A stretch of DNA of 64,000 bases from Lactuca virosa. Its lineage: Eukaryota > Streptophyta > Magnoliopsida > Asterales > Asteraceae. Made by a program: the position numbers and the translations under genes. The notes beneath the pieces were generated by a model. The model was not told the origin of the DNA. It ran no database searches and saw nothing but the letters and a program-made list of their open reading frames with translations. Location: contig CAKMRJ010004445.1 in assembly GCA_928212115.1 (NCBI GenBank), forward strand, positions 74,663,148 through 74,727,147, written 5' to 3'. Below, in pieces: positions 11,911 to 23,872 of the stretch (positions are counted from its first letter, which is position 1; the number at the start of each line of letters is the position of its first letter).

Positions 11911-12290
11911 AATGCTACGGCTACACCCGCTGACTTACAACACTCTATCACTATCTGGCTGCCAGTGAATGCTACAGTTACACCCGCAGACTTACAACAC
12001 TCTAATACTATCTGACTGCTATGGCTACACCCACAGAATTACAACACTCTAACACTATCTGGCGGCTAGTGAATGCTACGGCTACACATGCAGACTTACA
12101 ACACTCTAACACTATATGGCTGCTAGTGAATGCTACGGCTACACCCGCAGGCTTACAACACTCTAACACTTTCTGGTTGTTAGTGAATGCTACGGCTACA
12201 CCCGCAGACTTACAACACTCTAACACTATTTGGCTGCTAGTGAATGCTACGGCTACCCCCGTAGTCTTACAACACTTTCCATACTAGGTC
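11911..12290 (-). repeat. 57-bp tandem repeat near the 3' end of Gypsy-1
   Basis: About seven units, with unit starts at 11911, 11968, then 12072, 12129, 12186 and 12243. The unit near 12020 has lost some bases. The period is 57 bp, a multiple of three, so frames stay open on both strands and give 19-residue repeats such as LECCKSAGVAVAFT. The same unit occurs in Gypsy-2 at 26515-26750. I do not regard the frames as genes. Confidence 0.88.
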
Positions 12291-12669
12291 GAACACGCAC
12301 TCGACCTAACACACAACTGAACTTGAATCCTAACTGGAGCTCTACCCTGGTTCCCGAAACCTGTTGTCTGGGAGTCTCGAAGGATGTCTGCTGCTCAGGC
12401 CCCCAATGAAAGGCCACCGACTTCTTGGTCAGTTGGGTCAAAGGAACCGCAATCTCGGAGAAGTCCCGAATAAATCTCCGGTCATAACCGACTAAACCCA
12501 GGATACTCCGAATCTCAGTTGGAGACCTCAGAATCTCCCACTGCATCTCGGCCTCTATCTTGGCCGGATCGATCAGGATACCCTTCTGGTTGACAAGGTG
12601 CCCAAGAGATTGTGCCTCGCGCAACCAGAACTTACATTTGGAGAACTTTACAAAACGTCTCTCCCCCAC
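12253..12669 (-). pseudogene. Gypsy RT thumb / RNase H-start fragment
   Basis: Encodes FSKCKFWL...LGHLVNQKGI...PAKIEA, then ILGLVGYDRRFI, then PLTQLTKK and FHWGPEQQ. This is the classic Ty3/gypsy order at the RT thumb and connection (compare F.KC.F....V.FLGH, GL.GYYRRFI, L..L..K...F.W). The palm with YxDD is absent upstream, and RNase H and integrase are missing downstream, where the frame runs into the 57-bp repeat. This is a deletion remnant. Confidence 0.85.
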
Positions 12670-13473
12670 TTAGATTCGACTAAGTCTTCACAGTACGTGA
12701 GAAATGAAGGATTCCCAATCATTCTTACTTCCTAATAGTCCACTGCCGACAATCTGAGCTTACCAATGCTAACGATCAATTACCAGTCAAACCTTAAGAT
12801 CGGCCCATCCTTTGAAATGTCGAAGAGTACTCTTGAAATCTGGTCCAGTTTGACACCTTAGTCCATCTACCATGCTCTCAACTGAAGGCCTTAATCTTCA
12901 CTCTGACTGACTAATCCTCATTCCTACTTCCAACCTTGCAGCACCACTGAACTCTAACCGAACATAACCCATGCGAAAACACAATTCTCTTGCACATCCG
13001 ATGACCAACCACTTATGCACCTAACACTCACAACTGACACTACCCTCTTCATGTTACCAGTCCTGTCCTAGCAACGGTAGTTCCTTGAACCCCAAAGTTC
13101 ATCCACAGATAATTGTCGACCATACCTGAACCATGATAGAACCACTGAACGCTGACTTCAGTGGAGAACTATCGCTCTAACCCTGACCGGATATCCTCTA
13201 AATAATACCCCGCACAGATCCCAACAAAGCTTCGGAATGATAACGGTACACGCGGAACCCACTCCGCAAGATGCGTCCCTCTGTCGGTTCATCAAGGACT
13301 TTTCGGCATGGAGGATGGCATATATGATCCTTGATAACCCAACCACTAGCTGAAAACTGACCCGAGATCTGACCTATCCAAACTCACTCACAATTCCAAA
13401 GCGAGACATATTCCTATCATCCATCTATTAGCAGTAGAAGGTGACATACCCGCAACATCTAGAGGAATAATGA

Positions 13474-13764
13474 TCACCTTCTCCAGAGATACTTAGACCA
13501 TCCTGAGAACACTGTACAAAACTCTCTCCTGACCCGATGACAGGAACTAACCATAGGTTCCTCCTTCCTGAAGGATGCTAAGAATCCACATGCCTTGGGT
13601 TTTAGATGAATCCCTAACTGTCCCGCGACGAATCTGGCCTGAAAGGCCCCGAGACGACGGTCAAAAGCCCCCAAATCCTTTCCTTGGCTGAACGAAAGAC
13701 CAACAAGTTTCATTCCCATCACTCTGCAAGTAATCTTTGATGAGATGAAATTCTGCGATCGCAC
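13474..13764 (-). pseudogene. Gag-like remnant of Gypsy-1
   Basis: The frame contains RRLGAFQARFVAGQLG and a following SFRKEE segment. These match the Gypsy-2 gag frame (SRLEAFQAEIVTGQLE ... SLRREDT), placing the two families in one lineage. An overlapping frame at 13661-13849 is a shadow. The N-terminus and zinc knuckle are not found. Confidence 0.65.
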
Positions 13765-15000
13765 ATCGACTGGTCCAGGCCCTGCTCCTGAGCCGGATCC
13801 AAAATCTGAATCTTATTCTTGGGTGCTTAACAGCATACTGAAATGACATTTGAAGGATTCAAATATACCCAAGAATCCTTATCACCTTTTGCTGACATGA
13901 CCAACCCCGCTACCTTGTAGTAGCCTAAACCCTTAGACCGACAACTCTCTTGTGCACTTTCATGTACATGCTGCACTGACTCCGACCTTGCTGGCCTTTC
14001 CCCCGATAATCAGAAGTCATGGGTATCTTCCTAGGACCGTCTACTATACACACCTGGCACGACCCTCTCTTCCCAGGGTGCTCCAAACCAATCTCGCATC
14101 TACAAGCTTTTGGAAATCATATCCTTCAGGGTCTGACACCCTGTCACGCTCACTAGCTTACTTGCCAATGGCTAACCTGTAAAAACTGGAACATCCTCTG
14201 TCCCCAAACTGAGTCACAAACTCCTCCCCGAAGCTTCTCAGATTCTCCAAGACTCTCGCCTATTCGAGTATGGATCCTGTGCTTTGAGTAGTACGGGCCC
14301 AATACTACTTTCCACACCTATCCATACTTTCCTCAGCAACCCTCCTGAATCCGCCAAGTCACTTCCTCGAACTGGTACACACAAGTCTCACTGAACTTCA
14401 CTACTAACCCTCTAAAACATATCCTAGGCTTTCCTAGATTCCCGAACCCACCCAATCCTCAGCTGCTAAAAGATTCCCAGTAATGTCAACTAGCCACCTC
14501 ATGAATATAGCTAGCTCACATTACTAAGAGTCCCACAAAGCACAAAGCAAGCAACATTCAGACAATGGAAAATCTAACCATCATATTCTAGTCAAACCAT
14601 TCTATCCTCTACTCAGGAATCTATACATGCAAATCAAAGGCTCATACAATCAGGCATAACCTAAACAGGCTATCCTATCACTGACTGATCAGTACTAGCA
14701 TGCAAGTCTACAAGCACATACAGTAGGCATATAAGGCATCCTCCTAGATCCTCAGCCCTAATCTAGCATGAAGTTCTCATAACCATATCATAACATGTAT
14801 GGGTATCTTGGGGGAAACTCACTTGAGCTCGGCCGATTGCACGCATCACACACCTTGTTCTTTTCAAAGTTCTTTTCTCTTTTCAAATTCTTTTCAAACT
14901 CCTTTTTATAAAATGGTTTTTACTTTTGAAAATTTTCACACCAAGTCCTTAGTTTGAGTTCAGACACACCCGAGAGTGTGTCCGAATCCCTCAAACCGAG

Positions 15001-15012
15001 GCTCTGATACCA
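15001..15012 (-). promoter_or_regulatory. Primer binding site of right-hand Gypsy-1 copy
   Basis: The minus strand reads TGGTATCAGAGC, a perfect initiator-Met tRNA primer site, three bases from the LTR edge at 15016. Confidence 0.88.
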
Positions 15013-15015
15013 ACT

Positions 15016-17677
15016 TGTAACATCCCAAAAATCAAGGCCAAAAATTTCATTTTTAAAATAAGTTATTATAAAACCAACAGTATAAGAAAACAACCATAAT
15101 GTCGTGTCATGTCAAAACCAAAGTAGAAATAATCTAAACATGTTATCATAAACAATATCAGAGTGTATTCCCAATGATCTCATGTGCGGAAAGCCATAGT
15201 GTGATGCGCTGTGATCGAGCCAACTCCTTTTCCTTGAAAAAAAAGTACCTGAAACCAAAACTGAAAACTGTAAGCACGAAGCTTAGTGAGTTCCCCCATC
15301 ATACCACATACCATACAATCACATCGCATACATACTGCCGGGAAATTCTGGGGTGCCCGACCTACCCGGTCCGGCCATTCTGGGGTGCCGACCTACCCGT
15401 GTCAAGCCATTTTGTGGTGCTGACCTACCCGTCGGTCCTAACAACCGAACTCGGGGGACTATTTCACCCCCTACTACTACTACCACACATATCATAACAT
15501 AATCATATTGTCAGGCGTATCTGGGGTGCCCGATCTACCCTTCGGTCTTAACAACCGAACTTGGGGACTATTCCCCTCCTACTACCACTATCACATATAA
15601 CATATCATGCTAACACATAAACATACCAGGTAGTAGCAAACCAGACAATTATCACAAAGACAATCATCTCAACTATAATAAACTACTAGTGGACCAGCCT
15701 TGGTGCCTTAGACCCACTTCTACTGGAAGGTAACTCACCTCACACTGCTGAAGTCCCGCAGACTCAACCCCAGCTGCTGGATGACAGGTTCCCGAATTGT
15801 CAACATCAAAACAACACCCAATTAATAATTGGGTTCCAATACATAACCATAAGTCCATGCTTGGGGTAAAAGACTACTTTACCCCAATCTTAGCTTGATC
15901 CAAGCCTAAGGCCCAATCCAAAGGCCCAAAAGTCAACTATGGGTCAAAGGCCAACACATGGCCCAATTTTCCAAATTGGGCCCAAACCTTTATAAGGTCT
16001 TACCATAAGGACCAACCATTTAATCCAGTCCAACATTCAACATTTTAATGGCCCAATATCACATAATCATAAAGGCTCAAACTATGGCCCATCTATGGCC
16101 CAATTTTCCAAATTGGGCCCAACTCCTCATATGGGCCTTACCTCAAAGCCCATTAATTATTCTACTCCATTTGCTTGATCTTGGATGGCCCATTAATAAC
16201 CCAAATCATCAAGGCCCAATAGAAAGATCCAACAATAAACCCAAGTGAAATTAGGGTTTCACATAAAATGACGATTAGGGTTAAGTGTTTCTCACTGAAC
16301 CCATTAAGGACTTAATCCATTAAGTCCATCACTCTTCTAAATAAATCATATGGTGTGATTGGGCTTAATACAAAATTCCATTCCAATAGCCCAAATGTGG
16401 GTCCCGATAAGTCAAAGCCCATAAATCCAATATTAGGGTTTTCTAAACCCTAATTAGGGTTTCCAACCCCATCTTAGCCTAATAGGCCCAATAGCTAGGT
16501 CTTCTGACCAATTAGGGTTCATTAGGCCCATTATGCTTTCACTAGGACCATTAGGGTTTCACTAAGCCCATTAGGGCTTCATTGGGCCCATTAGGGTTTC
16601 AAGCATCCCAAACGAATCAAACTCAACAAGGCAAGCACACCGCCACCCGACATGGCGGACGGTGGCGGCAACCACCACCCTAAGGTGGTGGTTTTCAGTT
16701 TCTTTCCATTATTCCATTTTTTACAATTTACAATGAAAACAACAAAATGACACACACACTAACTAACATAAACACACAGACACACAGCCACCCTAGTGAT
16801 GCCCGGCGGTGGCACGTGGCGGCAGAAACACACACACAACCCCTTTTTGCTCGGAAATAAACCCAACATCCACCTTTGGTGAGTGGCGACGACCGTAGTG
16901 GCGCCTACAGCTGCTTCACGAAGGCAGCCACCACTTCACGATGGTGGCGGTGGTTTCCTTTTTGCTCCCAATCACGCAGCGATGCACCAGCAAGCAGCAA
17001 CTCACAAACCGGCGATACACATCTTCAAAGGAAAATAGATGCAGCGGCATCGATGGCGTTATCGGCGGCGCTACAATGACGCTGGAGGCTTCTCGGTGGT
17101 CTCAAGTCCCCAACAGCGGCGGAAACTCCGGTCGCCTAAATCCAACCTCCTAACGGACGCAATCCCCCACAAGAAACCCACACCGGCGGCTGAGGAAGAT
17201 GCGACAGGATGGCGCTCCAGTTTGCTAAGTGGCTGGTGGTGGGTGAAGCCTCACGTGGCAGCGACTGAAGAAAGGAGAATGAGAAGATGAACGGAGGTCT
17301 GTAGGCATTGTCGTCGGATGCTGATCCGAGACGACATAGCGGCGGCACCGGCGAGGGGTCATAAGGATGGAGAGATGCGGCTGTAATATGGTCGATTAGG
17401 GTTAGGGTTTGTTCATTAAATACCCGACGCCCTTAAGCCTTTTTTTCCATAATGTCACAAAGAGTCCATCCCTTCACATTTCTTTCAAAGTCAGCCCATA
17501 TTTTACCCTTTTAACCTCATCCATGTAAATCCTTTACAATTTAAGTCCCATATTTTACTAAGTGGCCCCTCCCTCTACAATTGTTTTCAAATGAGGTCCA
17601 TAATTAACACTTTAGCCCCTGATTTCATGAATCCTTATAAACGGGGTCCAGAACTTACACTTTTAACCCCCGACTTC
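15016..17677 (-). repeat. Gypsy-1 5' LTR, truncated at its outer end
   Basis: Aligns with the shared LTR from TGTAACATCCC (15016) to CCCCGACTTC (17677). The last 116 bases present at 10769-10884 are missing, and an unrelated copia fragment starts at once. It carries the empty Copia-1 target site near 15460, confirming that insertion. The TGGGCC and AAACCCTAA array is at 15900-16600. Confidence 0.9.
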
Positions 17678-20094
17678 ATGAATCTTTAGAATTACTCATG
17701 ATTGAATCCATGAAGTAATATTTAAGCATGGTTTTATGCAATACATAAAATCTCTATTTTCAAAGTACTCATGAATATTATAGCAATTCCAATTGCAATG
17801 TCTTAACCTCATTCGACAATCTACAATCAATTCATGACAGTCTTAATTCACTACTTACTTCCAAAAGTATGAACAACTGTGGAGTTTTAAATAAAATTAA
17901 AAATTACTTGGGGAAGTAAAACATGCACAGTGAAACATAATAATAAATTAACTGACTATGGTATCATACCTATTGATTATAAATAAATCTCAATTATTTA
18001 ATTACCATAACAATTACAAATTTATTCATTATATATAATGTTTTGAGTAATCAACTAACCACTTGAATTAGATAAAACTAGTCATACCATGTTATAAACA
18101 TGCATACTATGCTTCTCCATGGTCCTTCCTTTGTGAATAGATCAATTGGACATTAGTCCAATGATGCTCAATTCATGATTCCAAATTATTATCACTATCT
18201 AAGATGTAGTGGAATGCATTGTCTTTCTGTGATGACAAGGTTCTTAAATCATAGAGACCGAGCTTTTGAAATTACAAAATGTTCCACTAGAACTTGTTAC
18301 TAGAAACAATTCCATGGTTATGAAGTCTCAAATTAAAGATACACTCCTTGAACACTTATCTTGCATTAAAGTTTCCAACTCACATGTAGATTTTGCAAAC
18401 ATCTCCAATTATGGAAACATTTCCATATTCCCATATGACCATCAATTCCAACCAAGAATCATCTCAATCCAAAACGTGTCATAATGGTCCTTCCCAAATA
18501 ATGTCATACTTCTAACTGTCAACAAGCAACCAATCTTCAGTAAAACCTTAGAATGTTCTTGACAGTTGTTTAACAACCTTAGTCACATAACATTATAATC
18601 CTTTTCACACAATACTCTAGGCATTCGAAAAAATTAGAATAAGTGAATATTATAGTAAATGTAATTGATGCTATATCCGAAGCATATGAGACTCAACTCA
18701 TTATGCCTATATAACGATTTAATATATGTTCAATTCCTAGCTATAGTATTTCTATATATGTAATCTCCTATGTTGAAATATTTCAACATGATATTTATAT
18801 ATGTCTTTGACTAAGTTCTATTAAACAATACAATCTAAACCTTTAGACTCGAAATGAAGTATGAGTGCCATCTCCCTTGAGTCCACTATAATGTACAATT
18901 TTCCGAACTATGCAATTTGCAAAAAACAGAGACATTGTTCCTTACGAACAATATTGTCAACATGCAATACCAAAATAGCAATTATACTCCCACTAGATTT
19001 GACATGTACCTAGAAATCAACTGGACTTCTAGAAATCAATACCCTTTGACTTTCTTAAGGAGTGCAGATTTATGTTACGCAATGCTTCGATAATTCTTCA
19101 ACTAGACTTCTTAAGCTTATATACCTTAGTAGGATAATATGTGTGTGCGCGCGTATTTAAACTCTTTCAAGACTGATAGATATATCTCTCGACAGTTCAA
19201 AAAATTCATTGTCATTCCTCACAACTCGAAATATAAAGAGCGATGCCATAATCATATTGTGAATTCGAGAATGCAATTTATACAACTAATATCCATTTAT
19301 ATCATATTTTCAAAATCTATTTGTGAAAGTATTTCCTCATAACCATATTCATGAATTAGAGCGAAACCTTTTGCCATTCAGATTTGAAGGTGCATACGTT
19401 CCTATCCATATGAATTTATCAATTCCAACCTACAGTCATAAGACAAGGCTTAGGACAAACCAAAATCAAATTCAGTTTTCATGCATGGACTGAACTTCAC
19501 TATCTTTAATTTGTTGCCTTCTGGCAGCCCAAGGGCCTACCAGTGCTTCCATGTTGTTAGTAACTCATCAATATGGATCAATATACTTTCATTGAACAAT
19601 GTTCTTTGCCTTTTTTCAGTTAAATGAAGTTCATAGAACTCATAAGCATTTGCAACTCAACTAGAAGTGCATAGAAATTAGAATATGTCAGTTAAACACA
19701 ACATGTTATAAACCTCAAGTCGTGTGCTAGTGATAACTAAAATGATCATTTTCGGTTGACTCTTGTAAGTTCTCAAGATCATTACAAATCCCACTAACTT
19801 CTCGACATATAATATTATCTCTCAAGAACATTCCTTGACGAGCTAGAACAAATATTCAAAAGTTCGTGTGGATTCCCGACAAGGGGACAGTTCATAGAAT
19901 AGGACTCAATTTTTCTTTTGTTTCTCGATCAACGAAAACATCAAAACTCCAATTCTAAATGTGCTAGAGAAAGGAAATCATTCTTCACTCTACATATTAC
20001 GAGGTGTTATCTTCCTTCTTAGTTTGAAATGATTTTAAAGATATGATGTACAGTTACTAGACCATGGCTCTAAAACTTGATTGGAACAAAGTAT
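17678..20094 (-). mobile_element. Internal fragment of a Copia-1-like element
   Basis: The reverse complement aligns, at low to moderate identity, with about 4940-7275 of Copia-1. Examples are the GCTTCGG...ATAG...ATTA block near 18690 (RT connection, CATATGCTTCGG on minus) and GGAAGTA...AAGACTGTC near 17850. No LTR, PBS or target duplication is visible at either edge. Its junction with the Gypsy-1 LTR looks like illegitimate recombination. All frames are broken. Confidence 0.75.
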
Positions 20095-21548
20095 TGTGAC
20101 AACTGTCAAAATTCGAGTCCGTTTTAGAATTAAATACACTTAGTTGCATGTATAGGCACGACACATTCTAGAATTGATAGCTAGAAGCTAAGTTACAACC
20201 TACTAGAAACTTGGAAACAATTAGAAACGAGGGATAGTGTGCTTAGATTTAACATTGATATGTTAATTCTACAACTACTTTAATTGTAGTGACTATCAAA
20301 TTCGGGTCATTCCTTGACTCGAGCATCTTTGTACATTCATGTAGATATATCATACACTTGACCTAGCAGTAGAAATTAGCTCAGAGTCTCAGAGGAACTT
20401 AAATCAAAGTTGAAAGCTAGGACCAATATACTTGATTCTTCAATTTCACTTAAATCTCGAAATTACTACATAGAAATGCCAATAAACCGACAAAAACAAA
20501 TCTCCAATATTTTTGTAACTGGAAAAGAGTTATATGACTCTAATATAATTTGAAGTCTCAAAAATTCAAATTATTTTGATATCCAAAGATTTATTAAATC
20601 TCAAACCCTAAAAATCCCTAAAACCTAAATTTATAAACTTTATCATCTTAAAACTCCATAAAATTTGGTATTAACCTCAGTACATAAAATTTAAAATATT
20701 GAAGTTATGGGATATATTCAAAGATAGAAAAATTGAATTATCAAACATTAATCATATTTTATGAGTTAAAATACAAGGAATTTTATAAATCGAGATGTAA
20801 TTAAGGAGCTATTTATAAAAATGAGGATTTTTGTAAAATTTGAAAGGGAGTTTATAAAAATAAGAGAGATGGAGCCTCTATCATTCAAAAATTCGGCCTC
20901 CCCTCTCCCAATATCTCTTCTTCTTCCAAATACCAAACATTTTACTCACTCTCTCACTCTACCTCTCTACTTCTCTCTCTAAAAATTTCTCTCTTCCTTC
21001 TTTCTAGAAATGACGAAGTTAGAATAATCTTTAGGATAGATTTACCATCTCTATTGTTAATAATCCAAGTTACATTTCTAGAGCTTGGTTTGTGATTTTG
21101 GTTAAGTATAACCCCAAAGAGATGACGAGAGAGATGAGATATCCAGAGAGACAAAATCTCTCTTTTCTCTATTTTCTTCTCTCTAAAACCCCACCATCTC
21201 GCGCATTGAAAATCAGCCTTCAACCCACAAAATTTGTGAAGATTTTTGGATGTTTTTGAAGCCCAAATCAAAGTCAAGGTATATAGGACAAACTCTCTTT
21301 TATGATTTTTCCATTCTTACTTCCAAATATCTATCATTTCATCTCATTTTTGGATTTTATGTCCTTCTAAGGACTAGAATCATTTCGACTATCTTAATGT
21401 TTGTAGATTGTCACCATCATATGTTGCATTTCTAGAAAATGGTGAAAATCCATGATCAAACCTATGTTAAAATCTTGATTTAAGCCATGCATGTGCATAT
21501 TACATCAAAAATCGACTTCTACTTCTTCATCTTTTGCAAACTTATTTT
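20095..21548. other. Unassigned AT-rich sequence, possibly an LTR fragment
   Basis: No coding region is recognised. It begins TGTGACAACTGTCAAAATTC, which could be an LTR start, and contains a pyrimidine-rich tract at 20890-21010 (many CTCTCT, TCTTCTTC) like a promoter or leader. The sequence resumes after Gypsy-2 at 30232. No closing LTR end, PBS or target duplication was found, so the LTR idea is weak. Confidence 0.35.
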
Positions 21549-21750
21549 TGTAACACCCCTAATCCAGCAGACCAAGAATGGAACGGAAAAACCCTAAGTC
21601 AAGGAGTCAAACTCGTCGAGTCCAAGGAAGAACTCGACGAGTAGGAGCGAGTTCCGTGTCGTGGATTAAGTAGCCGACTCGACGAGTCGGGGGACTGACT
21701 CGGCGAGTCTGGTCTGGGTTGGGAAACCCTAATTTTGGGACTTGGTGCCC

Positions 21751-21758
21751 TATTTAAG
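21751..21758 (+). promoter_or_regulatory. TATA-like box, Gypsy-2 LTR
   Basis: TATTTAAG, conserved at 28245-28252 in the other LTR, about 40 bases before a pyrimidine-rich CTCATTCCCTC that could be the start site. The same TATTTAAG form is found in the B LTR. Confidence 0.5.
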
Positions 21759-22929
21759 CATCATATTCTCATTCCCTCAGCCTCCTTAATGCTCTCTCAA
21801 GTCTAGAACGAAACCCTAGTGCCTTTATTGTGATTGTGAGCCATTTTTGGAGTGTGTGTGGTCTACTTGGAAGCTTGAAGAAGGAGAAAAGCTTGGAGGA
21901 ATCAAGAAGAGGATTATAGATCCAGAAGTAGCTTCTCAATCTCATCACTTTCTGGTAATCAAGTCTTGACCTTGCTCATCAACATCTTAGATCTCCTCAT
22001 GTCCCTTTTTGATTGGGTTTTGGTTCAAAAGCTAGATCTATGGGGACAAGGACGTCCCAAGCTTAGATCCATTCAGATCTGGAGCCCCTAGGTGTGGCTA
22101 AGGCATAAAGGTGCAAGCTTTATGCCATTAGGATGTCCCATGCAAGCTTAAAGAGATTATCATGGCCTTTTTGAGCCCTAAAGGCCATGAAAGGAAGTAA
22201 AGTCCAGGACTTTACGTGGTTATTGGATGTCTAGAGCCTAGATATTGTTTTTCCTATTTTGGTTTGGAGTATTAAGGGTTTTGGATCATGGAGTTATGTC
22301 TTAATGAGCTAGGGTTTTGTCTAAACCCATTAAGAAGGACTTGGGATGGGTAAAGCTGGAAACTTTACCCTTAATAAGTCATTTCCAGAGTGTTTATGAA
22401 GTTTGGAGTTTGGATCTGAAGTGTAGGGGCTTAAACTGTTAAGATAGCCCATTCAGACCGAGGGACTCGGCGAGTCCAAGGAGGGACTCGACAAGTCGAA
22501 GTGTATTGTCCCGTTTCTGTTCAAGCTAGAATTCGGTGAGTCTACGAGTTGACTCGGCGAGTTGATTTGATGAACCGCGAGTCTGTTTAGCCAGGGAACT
22601 CGACAAGTCAGGGGCTGACTCAGCGAGTGGGTTCAGGATTTCAGTGTGCTGGGTTTTGGTACTCGACGAGTTGAATGAGCCACTCGGCAAGTTGAGTCAA
22701 CTTGGAGTGTTGACTTTGACCAATGACCGTTGACTTTGACCTTGGCCAAGTTTGACCTGAATTGACTTCCAAAGGTGTTGGGGTCTAAGTGTTATTTTGG
22801 GGTATTGATAGTTCGGGGAGTCGAAGGATCAGCAGTCTGAGGGATTGCCAGCTAGCAGCCAGAAGAGTATCAGCAGGTCTTCAGCAGTGCAAGGTGAGTT
22901 TCCTTCCAGTAGGAACGGTTCTACAGCCA

Positions 22930-23500
22930 CAATGCCGGTCCGTTTAGATGATAGTAGTCCCGGACTTTGGTCCGATGCCAGGGATTAGCCCGATGTAGTT
23001 TATATGTTTCCGGACTTCGGTTCGATGTCGGGGCGGTCCCGAGAAGTAGTTTAGTATGCTTGATGTCTTTGTGATTCATGCATGTATATGTGTTATGTGT
23101 TATGTGTTCCGGGGTAAGCCCGATGTATGTCAGTTTACATGCTATGTGATTATGTGTTCCGGGGTAAGCCCGATGCCGGGGCAAGCCCGATGAATGTTAG
23201 TTATTATGCTATGCATTATATGTTCCGGGGCAAGCCCGGCGTATGCTAATTTATACGTTATGATTATATGTTCCGGACTTCGGTCCGATGCCGGGGCAAG
23301 CCCGATGCAGATCATGTGATTATGTTATGTGTTTATGATATATGTTATGCTGTGTATGTGCCGGGGTATGCCTGATGTCGGGGAAAGCCCGATGTCGAGG
23401 CAAGCTCGATGCCGGGGTGAGCTCGATGCCCTATGCGGTCGGATGCCGGGGTGAGCCCGATGCCGGGCATGAGTCTGATGTCGGGTAAGCCGATGTCGGG
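22930..23500 (+). repeat. Short CCGGGG/GCCCGATG repeat array in Gypsy-2 LTR
   Basis: More than a dozen copies of CCGGGGTAAGCCCGATG-like units are mixed with TATGTTATGTG-like AT-rich units. Copy number differs from the second array at 29420-29870, so the array is unstable. Gypsy-1 has a related motif (CTGGGGTGCCCGACCTACCC) near 700 and 15350. Confidence 0.85.
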
Positions 23501-23859
23501 ATTCGTCCCGATGCAGTTGGGAGTAGTCCTAGAGTTATGTTATTTGTTATACGTGATTTCTATGGTATGTGGTAGTTTGAGGGAGCTCACTAAGCTTCGT
23601 GCTTACAATTTCAGTTTTGGTTTCAGGTACTTCAGCTAGCAAGGGAAAAGGCTCGGGATGATAGCATGGCATACACCACAGTTTTCTTAGCCTGGGAGTT
23701 TACTCTGATATTTTATATATGAGATTGTGATATCGTGACAGATCTTATGAGATTTTTGAGATACATGTTTTATGAGTTTATACTATGGCGATGATATTTA
23801 TGTTGTTAAATGATTTTGAAAATGAAATTTTTGGTTAGTATTTTTGGGATGTGACAAGT

Positions 23860-23872
23860 TGGTATCAGAGCC
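23860..23872 (+). promoter_or_regulatory. Gypsy-2 primer binding site
   Basis: TGGTATCAGAGCC, a perfect initiator-Met tRNA type site three bases after the LTR. Confidence 0.9.

Larger units (their letters stand above)
10885..15015 (-). mobile_element. Gypsy-1 internal region (deletion derivative)
   Basis: Lies between two LTRs in the same orientation, with a PBS (GCTCTGATACCA on plus, 15001-15012) and a polypurine tract (plus CTCCCCCACTT). At 4.1 kb it is shorter than a full gypsy gag-pol. Only gag-like (13474-13764) and RT thumb/connection (12253-12669) remnants are recognisable, followed by a 57-bp tandem repeat. The rest (roughly 10900-11880, 12700-13470 and 13850-15000) holds only scattered short open frames with nothing I recognise. 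Confidence 0.88.
21549..23856 (+). repeat. Gypsy-2 5' LTR
   Basis: Runs from TGTAACACCCC to GGGATGTGACA. It holds two clusters of ACTCG-N-CGAGT palindromes (21611-21709 and 22463-22691), a TATA-like TATTTAAG at 21751-21758, and an array of CCGGGG-AAGCCCGATG-type repeats (22930-23500). Splice-like sites lie at 22894 (AAG/GTGAGT) and 23626 (TTTCAG). It is about 120 bp longer than the 3' LTR because that copy lost repeat units. Confidence 0.93.

Noticed and set aside
11743..12287. Repetitive protein frames on both strands (VNATATPADLQHS and LECCKSAGVAVAFT)
   Set aside because: A 57-bp repeat keeps any stop-free frame open. No start signal or domain is found and individual units are broken.
22921..23184. 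87-codon minus frame in the Gypsy-2 LTR, and plus frames at 23433 and 29803
   Set aside because: They arise from the CCGGGG/GCCCGATG repeat. The corresponding frames in the other LTR are not kept.
22930..23500. CRISPR-like array from short regular repeats
   Set aside because: This is a plant nuclear LTR. Spacing is irregular and the intervening sequences are themselves repeats.
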